Assembly: GCF_004114955.1 (NCBI RefSeq)
Contig: NZ_CP030053.1
Coordinates: 6,448,001 to 6,512,000, forward strand
DNA from: Bradyrhizobium guangzhouense
Lineage (GTDB): Bacteria > Pseudomonadota > Alphaproteobacteria > Rhizobiales > Xanthobacteraceae
Reading direction: 5' to 3'
DNA: 64,000 nt
Part shown: positions 38,248 through 47,297 of the stretch, piece by piece
Layout: every line of letters starts with the position of its first letter
How positions within the stretch are numbered: position 1 is the stretch's first letter
Position numbers and translations under genes: made by a program
Notes under the pieces: model-generated
Databases searched by the model: none
What the model was told of the DNA's origin: nothing
Seen by the model: the letters and a program-made list of their open reading frames with translations, nothing else

Positions 38248-39336
38248 TCAAAAACACGTCGTCCGTTCGGCCGCGATGTAGCCGAACAGCAGCCCCGCCC
38301 CGAACAGCAGCACGAGGGCGGCGGCGCCAAACTCGATGCCGCGCATGAACAGCGCACCGCCGCCGTCGCGGCCCGCGCTCAGGCGGCCGGCGATGTCCTT
38401 GGCCGAGACGGCGACCAATGCGATGGCAGCGACCGTGATCGCGGTGCCCAGCCCCATCAGGAAGGTCGCGGCAATGCCGGCCCAGAACAGGCCCTGGGCG
38501 AGCGCGAACACCAGCACAAGGATCGCGCCCGAGCAGGGACGGATGCCGACGGTCAGGATCGCGGCGAACCCGCGCCGCCAGCCACCGGGACCAGCCAGCT
38601 CGCTCGGGGTGGGCCCATGGGAATGGCCGCAATGCTCGTCATGGACGTGGTCTTGCGCGTGCTGGTCATGGTGGGCGTGGTCATGATGATGCGCATCATG
38701 ATGGTGATGACCGTGATCATGATGGTCATGCGGCACGCCGGCCATCGCCGGCACCGGCTGCGTCGCCTGGAGTGCGCGGAGGAACGTGCGACCCTTGGTC
38801 CAGGTCAGGCGCAGGCCGAACAGCGCGATCAGGGCATAGCTCGCGATTTCGATGGCCCCTTCCGCCTTGCACATGGTCCTGGCGGTCGCATTCAGGATCC
38901 AGGCCGAGATGCCGACGATCAGGATCGCCACCAGCGACTGCATCAGCGCCGAGGCGAACGACAGTGCGATGCCGCGCCGTGCGGTCTCGCGGTTGGCAAC
39001 GAGATAGGAGGCGATCACCGCCTTGCCGTGGCCGGGACCGGCGGCATGGAAGATCCCGTAGGCAAAGGAGATGAAGAGCAGCGTCCACACCGCCGAGCCG
39101 TCGGATTTGGCGGCGCGAATGGTCGACGACATCTGGCGATAGAATTCCGACTGCTTTGCCAACAGCCAGCCGATCAGGCCGCTGGCCTCGGGCTCGGCCA
39201 CTGGTGCCTGCTTCGGCGCGCCGAACGGATTTTGCGCGAAGACATCGTGGAGCGCGGCGTCGGCCAGGCCGACGATGAGGAGAACCGCGCCGCAGACGAT
39301 GAGCCCGCGCCCAAGCGGCGAGAGATGCGGCTTCAA
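38248..39336 (-). CDS. Nickel/cobalt transporter, NicO/RcnA family
   Basis: This 362-residue inner-membrane protein has six or more spans. FAYGIFHAAGPGHGKAVIASYLVANRE holds the HxxxGPGHGK signature of the NicO family. A cytosolic loop (about residues 170-210) is extremely His/Asp-rich, and GIRPCSGAILVLVFALAQGLFWAG follows. TTG 39336 is chosen because GGTGGA stands six bases before it and its TTGA overlaps the DUF1007 stop, so the two are coupled. Efflux or uptake cannot be decided from sequence alone. Confidence 0.9.
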   Translation of the reverse strand: MKPHLSPLGRGLIVCGAVLLIVGLADAALHDVFAQNPFGAPKQAPVAEPEASGLIGWLLAKQSEFYRQMSSTIRAAKSDGSAVWTLLFISFAYGIFHAAGPGHGKAVIASYLVANRETARRGIALSFASALMQSLVAILIVGISAWILNATARTMCKAEGAIEIASYALIALFGLRLTWTKGRTFLRALQATQPVPAMAGVPHDHHDHGHHHHDAHHHDHAHHDQHAQDHVHDEHCGHSHGPTPSELAGPGGWRRGFAAILTVGIRPCSGAILVLVFALAQGLFWAGIAATFLMGLGTAITVAAIALVAVSAKDIAGRLSAGRDGGGALFMRGIEFGAAALVLLFGAGLLFGYIAAERTTCF

Positions 39337-39962
39337 GGGCAATCCACCGTGATCTTGTTGGCGAACATCATGCCGAAATTGGCATTGGGGCCGTCCATGA
39401 AGGTCTGCTCGTTGAGCTTCTGCGCGGTCGCGCTGCCGTCGCTGGGACGATCGAGCTTCATCTGGCAGCCTGATGGCGCGCCGACCAGCTTGACCGGATT
39501 GTCCTTGGCCATCTGGAAATCGATGAAGAAGGAACGGTCGAAGACTTCGAGCATCAATTGCTTCGGCTTGAGCGGGGTCTTCAGCGGCAGGGTGAAGTGC
39601 AGGGTCAGCACTGAATCCTTGTAGTCGAGGAAGTAGTCGACCGGCTCGCCAAAGCGCTCCTTCTTGCCGTCGGCTTTCGCGAAGGTGAAGTAGGCGTACT
39701 CCTTCAGCGATTCGACATTGGTCTGCGCCAGCGGCCCAAGCTCCTCGCGCGTATAGGCACCCTTCTTCTTGGCCTCGAGCCCCTGCACCGCATAGGCCGA
39801 GAACATGTCGTCAAACGTCCAGGCGTGGCGGACACCGGTGATGCTGCCATCCTCGGCGTAGAGCAATTCGCTGGTCGCGGTGATCCAGACATGCGGATGG
39901 GCGCTCGCCGGGCCCGATGCGAGCAGCAGGCCGGCGAGCATCCATCCCAGCAGGGCGCGCAT
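39333..39962 (-). CDS. DUF1007 periplasmic protein
   Basis: This 209-residue protein has a signal peptide (MRALLGWMLAGLLLASGPASA) directly followed by HPHVWITATSELLY. The HPHxW N-terminus after cleavage is the family mark and a likely metal-binding site. DUF1007 genes usually sit beside NicO-type nickel/cobalt transporters, as here, with a four-base overlap. A periplasmic metal-donor role is inferred. Confidence 0.93.
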   Translation of the reverse strand: MRALLGWMLAGLLLASGPASAHPHVWITATSELLYAEDGSITGVRHAWTFDDMFSAYAVQGLEAKKKGAYTREELGPLAQTNVESLKEYAYFTFAKADGKKERFGEPVDYFLDYKDSVLTLHFTLPLKTPLKPKQLMLEVFDRSFFIDFQMAKDNPVKLVGAPSGCQMKLDRPSDGSATAQKLNEQTFMDGPNANFGMMFANKITVDCP

Positions 39963-39967
39963 GCCGA

Positions 39968-42046
39968 TCAGGCTGCCTTGTCGCCGAGCAGGCCGCGGCG
40001 GCGGAGCAGCGCGTCGGGCTCGGGCGGACGGCCGCGGAAGGCTTCATAGGCCGCTTCCGGATCGACCGAGCCGCCGCTCGAATAGATGTCGTCGTGCAGG
40101 CGCTTGGCGACATCAGGATCGAAGATGTTGCCGGCTTCCTCGAACGCGCCGAAGGCATCGGCATCCATCACCTCCGACCACATGTAGCTGTAATAGCCGG
40201 CGGCGTAGTGGTCGCCCGTGAAAATGTGACCGAACTGGGTCGGCCGGTGCCGCATCGCGATTTCCTCGGGCATGCCGATCTTCTCCAGCTCGCGCTTCTC
40301 GAAGGCGCGGACGTCCTGCGCGGCTGATGCCGGCTGGGAGTGGAACTCGAGATCGACCAACGCCGAGGAGACGAACTCGACCGTGGCAAAGCCCTGGTTG
40401 AATTTTCGCGCGGCGAGGAAGCGCTTGAGCAGATCGTCCGGCAGCGGCTCGCCGGTCTGGTAGTGGCGGGCGAACTGCTGCAGCACCTCGGGCCGCTCCT
40501 GCCAGTGCTCGTAGAGCTGCGAGGGCAGCTCGACGAAGTCGGTGAACACGGAGGTGCCCGACAGCGACGGATAGGTCACGTTGGAGAGCATGCCGTGCAG
40601 GCCGTGGCCGAACTCGTGGAACAGGGTGCGGGCATCGTCGGGCGACAGCAGCGAGGGCTCAGCTCCCGTGCCCTTGGCAAAATTGCAGACATTGATGACG
40701 AGCGGGGCGATCTCGCCGTCGAGCTTCTGCTGGTCGCGCAGCGAGGTCATCCAGGCGCCGGAGCGCTTGGACGGCCGGGCGAAATAGTCGCCGTAGAACA
40801 GCGCCTTGTGCTTGCCGTCGGGACCCTTGACCTCCCAGACCCGGACGTCGGGGTGCCAGACCGGCACATCCTCGCGCTCCTCGAAGGTGACACCGAACAG
40901 GCGTGTGGCGCAGTCGAAGGCGGCGGCGATCATGTGGTCGAGCGTCAGATAGGGCTTGATCGCAGCGTCGTCGAAATTGGCGCGCTGGAGGCGGAGCTTC
41001 TCGGCGTAGAAGCGCCAGTCCCAGGGCGCGAGCTTGAAATTGCCGCCCTCTGCCGTGATCAGCGCCTGCATCTCGTCGCGGTCGGCGAGCGCCCGCGCCC
41101 GGGCCGGCTTCCAGACCCGTTCCAGGAGGCTGCGAACCGCATCCGGGGTCTTGGCCATGGAATCCTCGAGCCGGTAGGCGGCGAAGGTCGGGTAGCCCAG
41201 GAGCTCGGCGGTCTCCTCGCGCAGCTTCAGGATCTCGCCGATGGTCGCGTTGTTGTCGTTGGAATTGCCGTTGTCGCCGCGGGCAATGAAGGCCTTGTAG
41301 ACCTTTTCGCGCAGGTCACGCCGCGCCGAGCTTCTCAGGAACGATTCGACCGAGGAGCGCGACAGCGTGATGATGGCCTTTCCTGCCATGCCGCGGTCTT
41401 CTGCCGCAGCCTTGGCGCCGGCAACGAAGCTCTCCGGCAGGCCCTGGCGGTCGGCCTCCCCCAGCTCCATGAACCAGTCCTGCTCGTCGCCGAGCAGATG
41501 ATGGCTGAAGCCGGTCGCGAGCTGCGCCAGCTTCTCGTTGATCTCGGCCATCCGCGTCTTGGCCTCGTCGGACAGGCCGGCACCGGAACGGTGGAAGCGG
41601 GTGTAGGTGCGCTCCAGGAGGCGGAGCTGCTCGGGTGTCAGGCCGAGATTGGCGCGGTTCTCGTGCAGCTGGGCAATGCGGCCAAACAGCACCGCGTTCA
41701 TCATGATCGGATTCCAGTGTCGTGCCATCCGCAAGGAGACCTCCTTGTCGATATCGAGGATGGCCGGATTGGAATGCGCCGAGACCAGGTCGTAGAAGAC
41801 GGAGGCGACCTTGTTCAGCAGCTTGCCGGAGCGCTCCAGCGCCGTGATGGTGTTGGCGAAGTCGGGCGCAGCCGGGTCGTTGGTGATGGCCGCGATCTCG
41901 GCGGAGTGATCGGCGAAGGCCTGCTCGAAGGCCGGCAGGAAGTGCTCCGGCACGATCTCGTTGAAGGGCGGGGTCGCAAACGGCGTCATCCAGGCCTTCA
42001 GCAGCGGATTGGTCTCGGAGTCCGTAATTTGGCGGGCATCTGACAT
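39968..42046 (-). CDS. M3-family zinc oligopeptidase (Dcp/oligopeptidase A type)
   Basis: This 692-residue cytoplasmic metallopeptidase has the M3 zinc site LFHEFGHGLHGMLSNVTYPSLSGT (HEFGH) and a downstream Glu ligand in the DFVELPSQLYEHW region. The N-terminal NPLLKAWMTPFATPPFNEIVPEHFLPAFE and DHYAAGYYSYMWSEVMDADAF near the C-terminus match peptidyl-dipeptidase Dcp and oligopeptidase A. ATG 42046 gives MSDARQ; an earlier TTG-type frame adds eight residues. It lies 5 bases upstream of the DUF1007 gene on the same strand, but the functional link is unclear. Confidence 0.94.
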   Translation of the reverse strand: MSDARQITDSETNPLLKAWMTPFATPPFNEIVPEHFLPAFEQAFADHSAEIAAITNDPAAPDFANTITALERSGKLLNKVASVFYDLVSAHSNPAILDIDKEVSLRMARHWNPIMMNAVLFGRIAQLHENRANLGLTPEQLRLLERTYTRFHRSGAGLSDEAKTRMAEINEKLAQLATGFSHHLLGDEQDWFMELGEADRQGLPESFVAGAKAAAEDRGMAGKAIITLSRSSVESFLRSSARRDLREKVYKAFIARGDNGNSNDNNATIGEILKLREETAELLGYPTFAAYRLEDSMAKTPDAVRSLLERVWKPARARALADRDEMQALITAEGGNFKLAPWDWRFYAEKLRLQRANFDDAAIKPYLTLDHMIAAAFDCATRLFGVTFEEREDVPVWHPDVRVWEVKGPDGKHKALFYGDYFARPSKRSGAWMTSLRDQQKLDGEIAPLVINVCNFAKGTGAEPSLLSPDDARTLFHEFGHGLHGMLSNVTYPSLSGTSVFTDFVELPSQLYEHWQERPEVLQQFARHYQTGEPLPDDLLKRFLAARKFNQGFATVEFVSSALVDLEFHSQPASAAQDVRAFEKRELEKIGMPEEIAMRHRPTQFGHIFTGDHYAAGYYSYMWSEVMDADAFGAFEEAGNIFDPDVAKRLHDDIYSSGGSVDPEAAYEAFRGRPPEPDALLRRRGLLGDKAA

Positions 42047-42177
42047 CGCAAGTCTCGTTTTTCGAGGCAATTTGTTGGGGCCAGCTATAGCACGCGATGG
42101 GGCTTTTTTGGGCCATTTGGCCTTGCTCCCGCCCGCCTTTTCGGGGAGATTGCGGCCCTCGAAACACCGGACCTTGA

Positions 42178-42438
42178 ATGCCCATGAACGCGCCCTCCTC
42201 GTCGTCCCGTCAGATCGTCTGGCCGAGCGTCATCACTGTCGTCAGCGCCGCCATCCTGATCGGCGCCGAGGTGTTCGGCGCCGCGTTTGCCGGCGGCTGG
42301 GCGCTCGCGATCCTGCTCGGGCTCGGTGATCAGGGCGCGCATATCCTTCAGGCCGTGCTGTTCGCACTCGGCGTGCTGGTCATGACCGCGTTCATCCGCG
42401 CGGCCCAGCGCGTCGAGCCGTTCTTCAAGCGCGGCTGA
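42178..42438 (+). CDS. Small two-span membrane protein, unknown
   Basis: This 86-residue protein has a Ser-rich N-terminus, hydrophobic segments WPSVITVVSAAILIGAEVFGAAFAGGWALAILLGL and HILQAVLFALGVLVMTAFI, and a basic C-terminus (RAAQRVEPFFKRG) that should lie in the cytoplasm. A second in-frame ATG is at 42184. I recognise no named family, though the composition is protein-like. It is divergent from the M3 peptidase. Confidence 0.72.
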   Translation: MPMNAPSSSSRQIVWPSVITVVSAAILIGAEVFGAAFAGGWALAILLGLGDQGAHILQAVLFALGVLVMTAFIRAAQRVEPFFKRG

Positions 42439-42564
42439 GGCGCCTCGCGCGACAGAGTCACGCGCGCGACACCAAAAACTTAACGCACGTTCATCTTCCG
42501 CGTCGCTCGCGCAACACCGCGCAAGCAGATGTTAGGCAATTCTGTTCTCAGCCTAAAAAAATTC

Positions 42565-42592
42565 TTGCGAAGCCGAGTCAAAACCCTTATGT
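42565..42592 (+). promoter_or_regulatory. Possible promoter of the decarboxylase leader
   Basis: TTGCGA (42565-42570) and TTATGT (42587-42592) are 16 bases apart in a locally AT-rich stretch. A start near 42599 would create a leader of about 510 bases. Confidence 0.45.
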
Positions 42593-42599
42593 GCGTTTT

Positions 42600-43112
42600 T
42601 GCCCAATTTCGCACGTGCCTGTGGTCGTGTGTCAGTCGGTAGGTATCCGGACAAGAGGCCGGACAGCCGCCAAGGGGTGAAGAAGCCGAGGGGCTCTTCG
42701 GAAGTGCAGAAGTCAAAGGCTGAGAAGCCGAACGACTGACGGCAAACCCGAAGCGTCCAGCATCTCTCTCAAGAGATGCCTTGTCGAAGGTGACTTCACT
42801 CTTTGCAACCGTGACTGGCAGCCGGAGGCGAACCGGCGCACCCCGCTCTCAACGGGGGACGCGACTTAAAGCAACGACGGATCGGGCTTTTTTGGTCTCT
42901 ACCGGCATTCCACCGCCGGCGCGGGCTACTGAAAAGGCTTGTCCTTCATTGCCAGGTGAGCGGGCGGGAAACTCTCCCAACCAATCCACGGCAGCACAGT
43001 CTGGTTTGAGTCTTTTGGCTTCAGCGCGCCTCCATCGCGCGATGTGGCCGAAGCACTCTTATCCGACGTCACGTTGATGCGGATCCCGTCGCTGGGACCG
43101 TTGGAGAGTGCC
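42600..43112 (+). promoter_or_regulatory. Long structured leader of ornithine decarboxylase (speF-motif candidate)
   Basis: About 510 bases without an accepted gene precede the decarboxylase. They contain stacked hairpins, for example GCCGG (42821-42825) with CCGGC (42833-42837) and CCCCG (42841-42845) with CGGGG (42853-42857), followed by GGGCTTTTTT near 42884-42891. Alphaproteobacterial genes of this family carry the conserved speF RNA motif (Rfam RF00518, as I recall). I identify it by position and structure, not by a model match. Confidence 0.6.
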
Positions 43113-44255
43113 ATGACCGAACGTATCCAGGAATTCCTGCGCAACCGCCGCAAGGAAGGTCTCGACACCGAGCCGTGCCTCGTCGTCGACCTCGAGGTCG
43201 TGCGCGACAATTATCAGAGCTTCGCCAAGGCGCTCCCCGACAGCCGCGTGTTCTACGCCGTCAAGGCGAATCCGGCGCCGGAAGTGCTGTCCCTGCTCGC
43301 CTCCATGGGCTCCTGCTTCGACACCGCGACCGTCGCCGAGATCGAGATGGCGCTGACCGCCGGCGCCACGCCCGACCGCATCTCCTTCGGCAACACGATC
43401 AAGAAGGAGCGCGACATCGCGCGCGCCTTCGCGCTCGGCATCCGCCTGTTCGCGGTGGATTGCGCCGCCGAGGTCGAGAAGGTCGCCCGCGCCGCTCCCG
43501 GCGCGAAGGTGTTCTGCCGCATCCTCTATGACTGCGCCGGCGCCGAATGGCCGCTGTCGCGCAAGTTCGGCTGCGACCCGGAAATGGCCGTCGAGGTGCT
43601 CGACGTCGCCAAGCGCCTGGGGCTGGAGCCGTGCGGCATCTCCTTCCATGTCGGCTCGCAGCAGCGCAAGGTGAAGGCATGGGACCGTGCGCTGGCGATG
43701 GCCTCGCAGGTGTTCCGCGACTGCGCCGAGCGCGGCATCAACCTCTCCATGGTCAACATGGGTGGCGGCTTCCCGACCAAGTATCTGAAGGACGTTCCGC
43801 CGGTCGTCACCTACGGCCGCTCGATCTTCCGCGCGCTGCGCAAGCACTTCGGCAACCAGATTCCGGAGACCATCATCGAGCCGGGCCGCGGCATGGTGGG
43901 CAACGCCGGCATCATCGAATCCGAGGTCGTGCTCATCTCGAAGAAGAGCGACGAGGACGAGGTGCGCTGGGTCTACCTGGACATCGGCAAGTTCGGTGGT
44001 CTCGCCGAGACCATGGACGAGTCGATCCGCTACGCCATCCGCACCCCGCATGACGGCGCGGACATGACCCCGTGCGTGCTCGCAGGTCCCACCTGCGACA
44101 GCGCGGACGTGCTGTACGAGAAGAACCCGTATCCGCTTCCCGTCACGCTCGAGATCGGCGACAAGCTGCTGATCGAAGGTACCGGGGCCTATACGTCGAC
44201 CTACTCGGCGGTGGCATTCAACGGCATCCCGCCGCTGAAAACCTACCACATCTGA
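43113..44255 (+). CDS. odc: Ornithine/lysine decarboxylase, PLP alanine-racemase fold
   Basis: This 380-residue enzyme is of the eukaryotic-type ornithine decarboxylase/diaminopimelate decarboxylase fold. The PLP lysine is K51 in VFYAVKANPAPEVL. ISFHVGSQ and VNMGGGFPTKYL are the phosphate and substrate segments, EPGRGMVGNAG binds PLP, and Cys328 in CDSADVLYEK is the catalytic cysteine. It makes putrescine from ornithine and perhaps cadaverine from lysine. TTGGAGAGTGCC precedes ATG 43113. It starts a polyamine locus with homospermidine synthase and has a long leader suited to feedback control. Confidence 0.93.
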   Translation: MTERIQEFLRNRRKEGLDTEPCLVVDLEVVRDNYQSFAKALPDSRVFYAVKANPAPEVLSLLASMGSCFDTATVAEIEMALTAGATPDRISFGNTIKKERDIARAFALGIRLFAVDCAAEVEKVARAAPGAKVFCRILYDCAGAEWPLSRKFGCDPEMAVEVLDVAKRLGLEPCGISFHVGSQQRKVKAWDRALAMASQVFRDCAERGINLSMVNMGGGFPTKYLKDVPPVVTYGRSIFRALRKHFGNQIPETIIEPGRGMVGNAGIIESEVVLISKKSDEDEVRWVYLDIGKFGGLAETMDESIRYAIRTPHDGADMTPCVLAGPTCDSADVLYEKNPYPLPVTLEIGDKLLIEGTGAYTSTYSAVAFNGIPPLKTYHI

Positions 44256-44383
44256 TCCGCCTCTCTTTCGAGGCCTGACCAACCCGGGAGCCGGCTTGCC
44301 GGCTCCTCATCCGACATTTCGATCTGACGACGTCTTGGACAGACGTGCCTTCGCACGCCGGTTCAAGCGGGGACTGACGCGCC

Positions 44384-44971
44384 ATGACTACTCTTCGGAA
44401 GCCACAAGTCGCCCTCACCTCGAAAGCCGCTCCGTTCGCGATCCGGGCAGAGCGTGCTGTCGACGTCACGATGCGTGAAGCGCTGCTGGATGTTTGCTTT
44501 GGCGGGAACCGCCATGACCGCACCTGCCAGCGCCTGCGCGACGGACGCGCACCTGCCGCCGGCCTCGCGCTGGCCGCCGTGCGTGAAGGAGAGCTCGTGG
44601 GAACCGTGCGGTTGTGGCATGTCAGCGCCGGAGGCAGGCCCGCTCTGGTCCTCGGACCATTGGCGGTGGACCCTGCCTGCCGCGAGCTCGGGATCGGCGC
44701 CGCGCTGATGCAACAAGCGCTGGCCGCCGCCCGGGCGCGCGGGCATGGTGCCGTGATCCTGCTCGGCGATGCCCCCTACTACGCTCGCTTCGGCTTCTCG
44801 GCGAAGAAGACCGGCGCGCTGGTGCTGCCCGGCCCGTTCGAGCGCGACCGCCTGCTGGCGATCGAATTCATCGACGGTGTGCTTGACGGCGCCGAAGGAA
44901 TGATCGTCCCGACCGGTGCGGCCCTAGCCAAACGGAGGTTGGTTCGTCCCCTCCGGGCGCACGCGGCGTAA
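44384..44971 (+). CDS. GNAT-family N-acetyltransferase
   Basis: This 195-residue acetyltransferase has the acetyl-CoA loop in the LAVDPACRELGIGAALMQQALAAARARG segment and YYARFGFSAKKTGALVLPGPF near the end. The opening resembles the YhbS-type (COG3153) group. It directly follows the decarboxylase, so acetylation of a polyamine or related amine is a reasonable guess, not shown. A GGAGCCGG-CTTG-CCGGCTCC hairpin lies between the two genes at about 44287-44306. Confidence 0.88.
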   Translation: MTTLRKPQVALTSKAAPFAIRAERAVDVTMREALLDVCFGGNRHDRTCQRLRDGRAPAAGLALAAVREGELVGTVRLWHVSAGGRPALVLGPLAVDPACRELGIGAALMQQALAAARARGHGAVILLGDAPYYARFGFSAKKTGALVLPGPFERDRLLAIEFIDGVLDGAEGMIVPTGAALAKRRLVRPLRAHAA

Positions 44972-45118
44972 GGGATAGCCTTCATGGTGACGACCGAAGC
45001 CGCATTGAGCGGCAACGCCCGCCCGCGCCTGCGCCAAGCCCTATGCTTTGGGGTTGCGTGAGCCCCGGAAACGCCCTTTAAACCCCACGAAATCCACCCT
45101 TCAGTCGAGGCCGAACCC

Positions 45119-45508
45119 ATGCCACGTCGCCTGATTTCCACCGGCTCCCCCCTTGAGAAGAGCGTTGGCTACAGCCGCGCCGTGATCGACGGCGAGTTCG
45201 CCTTCGTCGCGGGAACCACAGGTTATGACTACACGACGATGACGATGCCAGACGATGTCACGAGCCAGTCACGCAACTGCTTCAAGACCATCGCAGCCGC
45301 CCTGAAGGAGGGCGGATTCGAGATGGCCGATATCGTCCGTGCGACCTATTACGTCACCGACGCCAGCAGCATCGATGCCCACTTCGCCGTCTGCGGCGAG
45401 GTTCTCGGCGACATCAGGCCGGCCGCGACCCTGCTGGTCGTCAGCGCTCTCGCCAAGCCCGAGATGAAGGTCGAGATCGAAGTCACCGCCAAGCGCCGCA
45501 GCGTCTAA
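45119..45508 (+). CDS. RidA/YjgF-family protein
   Basis: This 129-residue protein has the chorismate-mutase-like fold of RidA. Signature pieces are FVAGTTGYDY, NCFKTIAAALKEGGFEMADIVRATYYVTDASS and the late RPAATLLVVSALAKPEMKVEIEVTAKR, with the Arg and Glu that line the active site. RidA proteins hydrolyse reactive imines. Placed between a PLP decarboxylase and homospermidine synthase, it may clear an imine or aminoaldehyde from polyamine chemistry (inference). Confidence 0.93.
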   Translation: MPRRLISTGSPLEKSVGYSRAVIDGEFAFVAGTTGYDYTTMTMPDDVTSQSRNCFKTIAAALKEGGFEMADIVRATYYVTDASSIDAHFAVCGEVLGDIRPAATLLVVSALAKPEMKVEIEVTAKRRSV

Positions 45509-45567
45509 CAGCGCCGCAGCGCCTGATCCACCCAGCAATCGTCCGCCAGCACGTTCCGGAGAAACTC

Positions 45568-47010
45568 ATGAGCCCCCCCTCGCAGATCTACGCGAAGATC
45601 ACCGGTCCCATCGTCATGGTCGGCTTCGGCTCCATCGGCAAGGGCACCTTGCCGATGATCGAGCGGCATCTCGATTACGACAAGTCGCGCGTCACCGTGA
45701 TCGATCCCAAGGACGAGGGCCGCAGGGCGCATTGCGAGCAGCAGAATGTGCGCTTCATCCAGAAGGCCGTGACCAAGGACAATTACCGCGAATTGCTGAC
45801 CCCGCTGCTCACCGAAGGCGGCGGTCAGGGCTTTTGCGTCAATCTCTCTGTCGACACCGGCTCGACCGACATCATGGAGCTCTGCAACGAGATCGGGGCG
45901 CTCTACATCGACACCGTCAACGAGCCCTGGCTCGGCTTCTATTTCGATGCCTCCAAGGGTCCGGAGGCGCGCTCCAATTACGCGCTGCGCGAAGTGACGC
46001 TGGCCGCCAAGCGGGCGCGCCCGGCGGGCTCGACCACGGCCGTGTCCTGCTGCGGCGCCAATCCCGGCATGGTCTCCTTCTTCGTCAAGCAGGCGCTGCT
46101 CAACGTCGCCGCCGACCTGAAGCTCAATGCACCGAAGCCGAAGACCAAGGCCGAATGGGCCGACCTGATGCGACAGGCCGGCATCAAGGGCATCCATATC
46201 GCCGAACGCGACACCCAGCGCGCCAAGAAGCCGAAGGAGCCGGACGTGTTCGTCAACACCTGGTCGGTGGAAGGTTTCCTGTCGGAGGGCATGCAGCCGT
46301 CCGAGCTCGGCTGGGGCACCCATGAGAAATGGATGCCCGAGAATGCGCATACCCATGAAGCCGGCTGCGGCGCGGCCATCTATCTGATGCAGCCCGGCGC
46401 CAACACGCGCGTGCGCACCTGGTGCCCGACCCGCGGCGCGCAATACGGCTTCCTCGTCACCCACAACGAATCGATCTCGATCTCCGATTACTTCACGGTC
46501 CGCGACGCCTCGGGCAAGGCGGTCTACCGACCGACCTGCCACTACGCCTACCATCCGGCCGACGACGCCGTGCTGTCGCTGCATGAGCTGTTCGGCCGCG
46601 CCGGCAAGATGCAGGAGAAGCACCACATCCTCGAAGAGGACGAGATCGTCGACGGCATCGACGAGCTCGGCGTGCTGCTGTTCGGGCACGACAACAACGC
46701 CTACTGGTTCGGCTCGCAGCTCTCGATCGAAGAGACCCGCGCACTCGCCCCCTATCAGAACGCCACCGCCCTGCAGGTGACCTCCGCCGTGCTCGGCGGC
46801 ATGGTGTGGGCGCTGGAGAACCCCAGGGAAGGCATCGTCGAAGCCGACGAGATGGACTTCGATCGCCTCTTGGAAATCCAGCTGCCGTATCTCGGCCCGG
46901 TGAAGGGTTTTTACACCGAGTGGACGCCGCTGACGGACCGTCCGGGCCTGTTCCCTGAGGATATCGACACCAGCGATCCCTGGCAGTTCCGGAATATCCT
47001 GGTGCGCTGA
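45568..47010 (+). CDS. hss: Homospermidine synthase
   Basis: This 480-residue NAD-dependent enzyme condenses two putrescines, or putrescine with spermidine, to homospermidine, the main rhizobial polyamine. The Rossmann motif is PIVMVGFGSIGKGTLP at the N-terminus. Conserved pieces include NEPWLGFYFD, CCGANPGMVSFFVKQALL, HEKWMPENAHTHEAGC and DNNAYWFGSQL, typical of bacterial homospermidine synthase. Length matches the family. It follows ridA by 59 bases. Its last 27 codons are echoed in decayed form at 47158-47196 and 49809-49889. Confidence 0.96.
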   Translation: MSPPSQIYAKITGPIVMVGFGSIGKGTLPMIERHLDYDKSRVTVIDPKDEGRRAHCEQQNVRFIQKAVTKDNYRELLTPLLTEGGGQGFCVNLSVDTGSTDIMELCNEIGALYIDTVNEPWLGFYFDASKGPEARSNYALREVTLAAKRARPAGSTTAVSCCGANPGMVSFFVKQALLNVAADLKLNAPKPKTKAEWADLMRQAGIKGIHIAERDTQRAKKPKEPDVFVNTWSVEGFLSEGMQPSELGWGTHEKWMPENAHTHEAGCGAAIYLMQPGANTRVRTWCPTRGAQYGFLVTHNESISISDYFTVRDASGKAVYRPTCHYAYHPADDAVLSLHELFGRAGKMQEKHHILEEDEIVDGIDELGVLLFGHDNNAYWFGSQLSIEETRALAPYQNATALQVTSAVLGGMVWALENPREGIVEADEMDFDRLLEIQLPYLGPVKGFYTEWTPLTDRPGLFPEDIDTSDPWQFRNILVR

Positions 47011-47157
47011 GCGCGGCTCGCTGACGCAAACAGCGAAAACAACCCCATGCACAGTAGCCGGCATCGGCCGGCACGCCGCCATTCTGTTTTTTCGAAATCC
47101 ACTTGCGACGTCGGGCAAAACAGTGGCATTATGGCATTGTGTGAAATCTGCCCAACC

Positions 47158-47196
47158 GGCGATCCCTGGCAGTTCAGGAATCTTCAGGTGCGCTGA
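47158..47196 (+). pseudogene. Decayed copy of the hss 3' end, short
   Basis: These 39 bases match the last 39 of hss (46972-47010) at 34 positions and still read GDPWQFRNLQVR-stop. The fragment stands 147 bases after hss, with no start or body attached. Confidence 0.8.
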
Positions 47197-47297
47197 GGGG
47201 CGCACCTGTCCGGGCCGCAATGAACGGGAGGCTAATAGCCTTCCGTCAGCCCGGATGCTAACCAACCGCCCGGTCGCACGGCAACCGGGAGCTCCGC

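Noticed and set aside
42530..42562. TTAGGC...GCCTAA hairpin before the decarboxylase leader as a terminator
   Set aside because: On the plus strand it is followed by A rather than T, and on the minus strand the T-run precedes the stem.
42781..43077. Arg-rich TTG-started frame in the decarboxylase leader
   Set aside because: It is not accepted as a normal gene: weak start, odd composition and overlap with hairpins. It is kept only as a possible regulatory peptide under the leader finding.
44287..44306. GC hairpin after the decarboxylase as an intrinsic terminator
   Set aside because: The stem GGAGCCGG/CCGGCTCC is good but no T-run follows, so terminator function is not supported.
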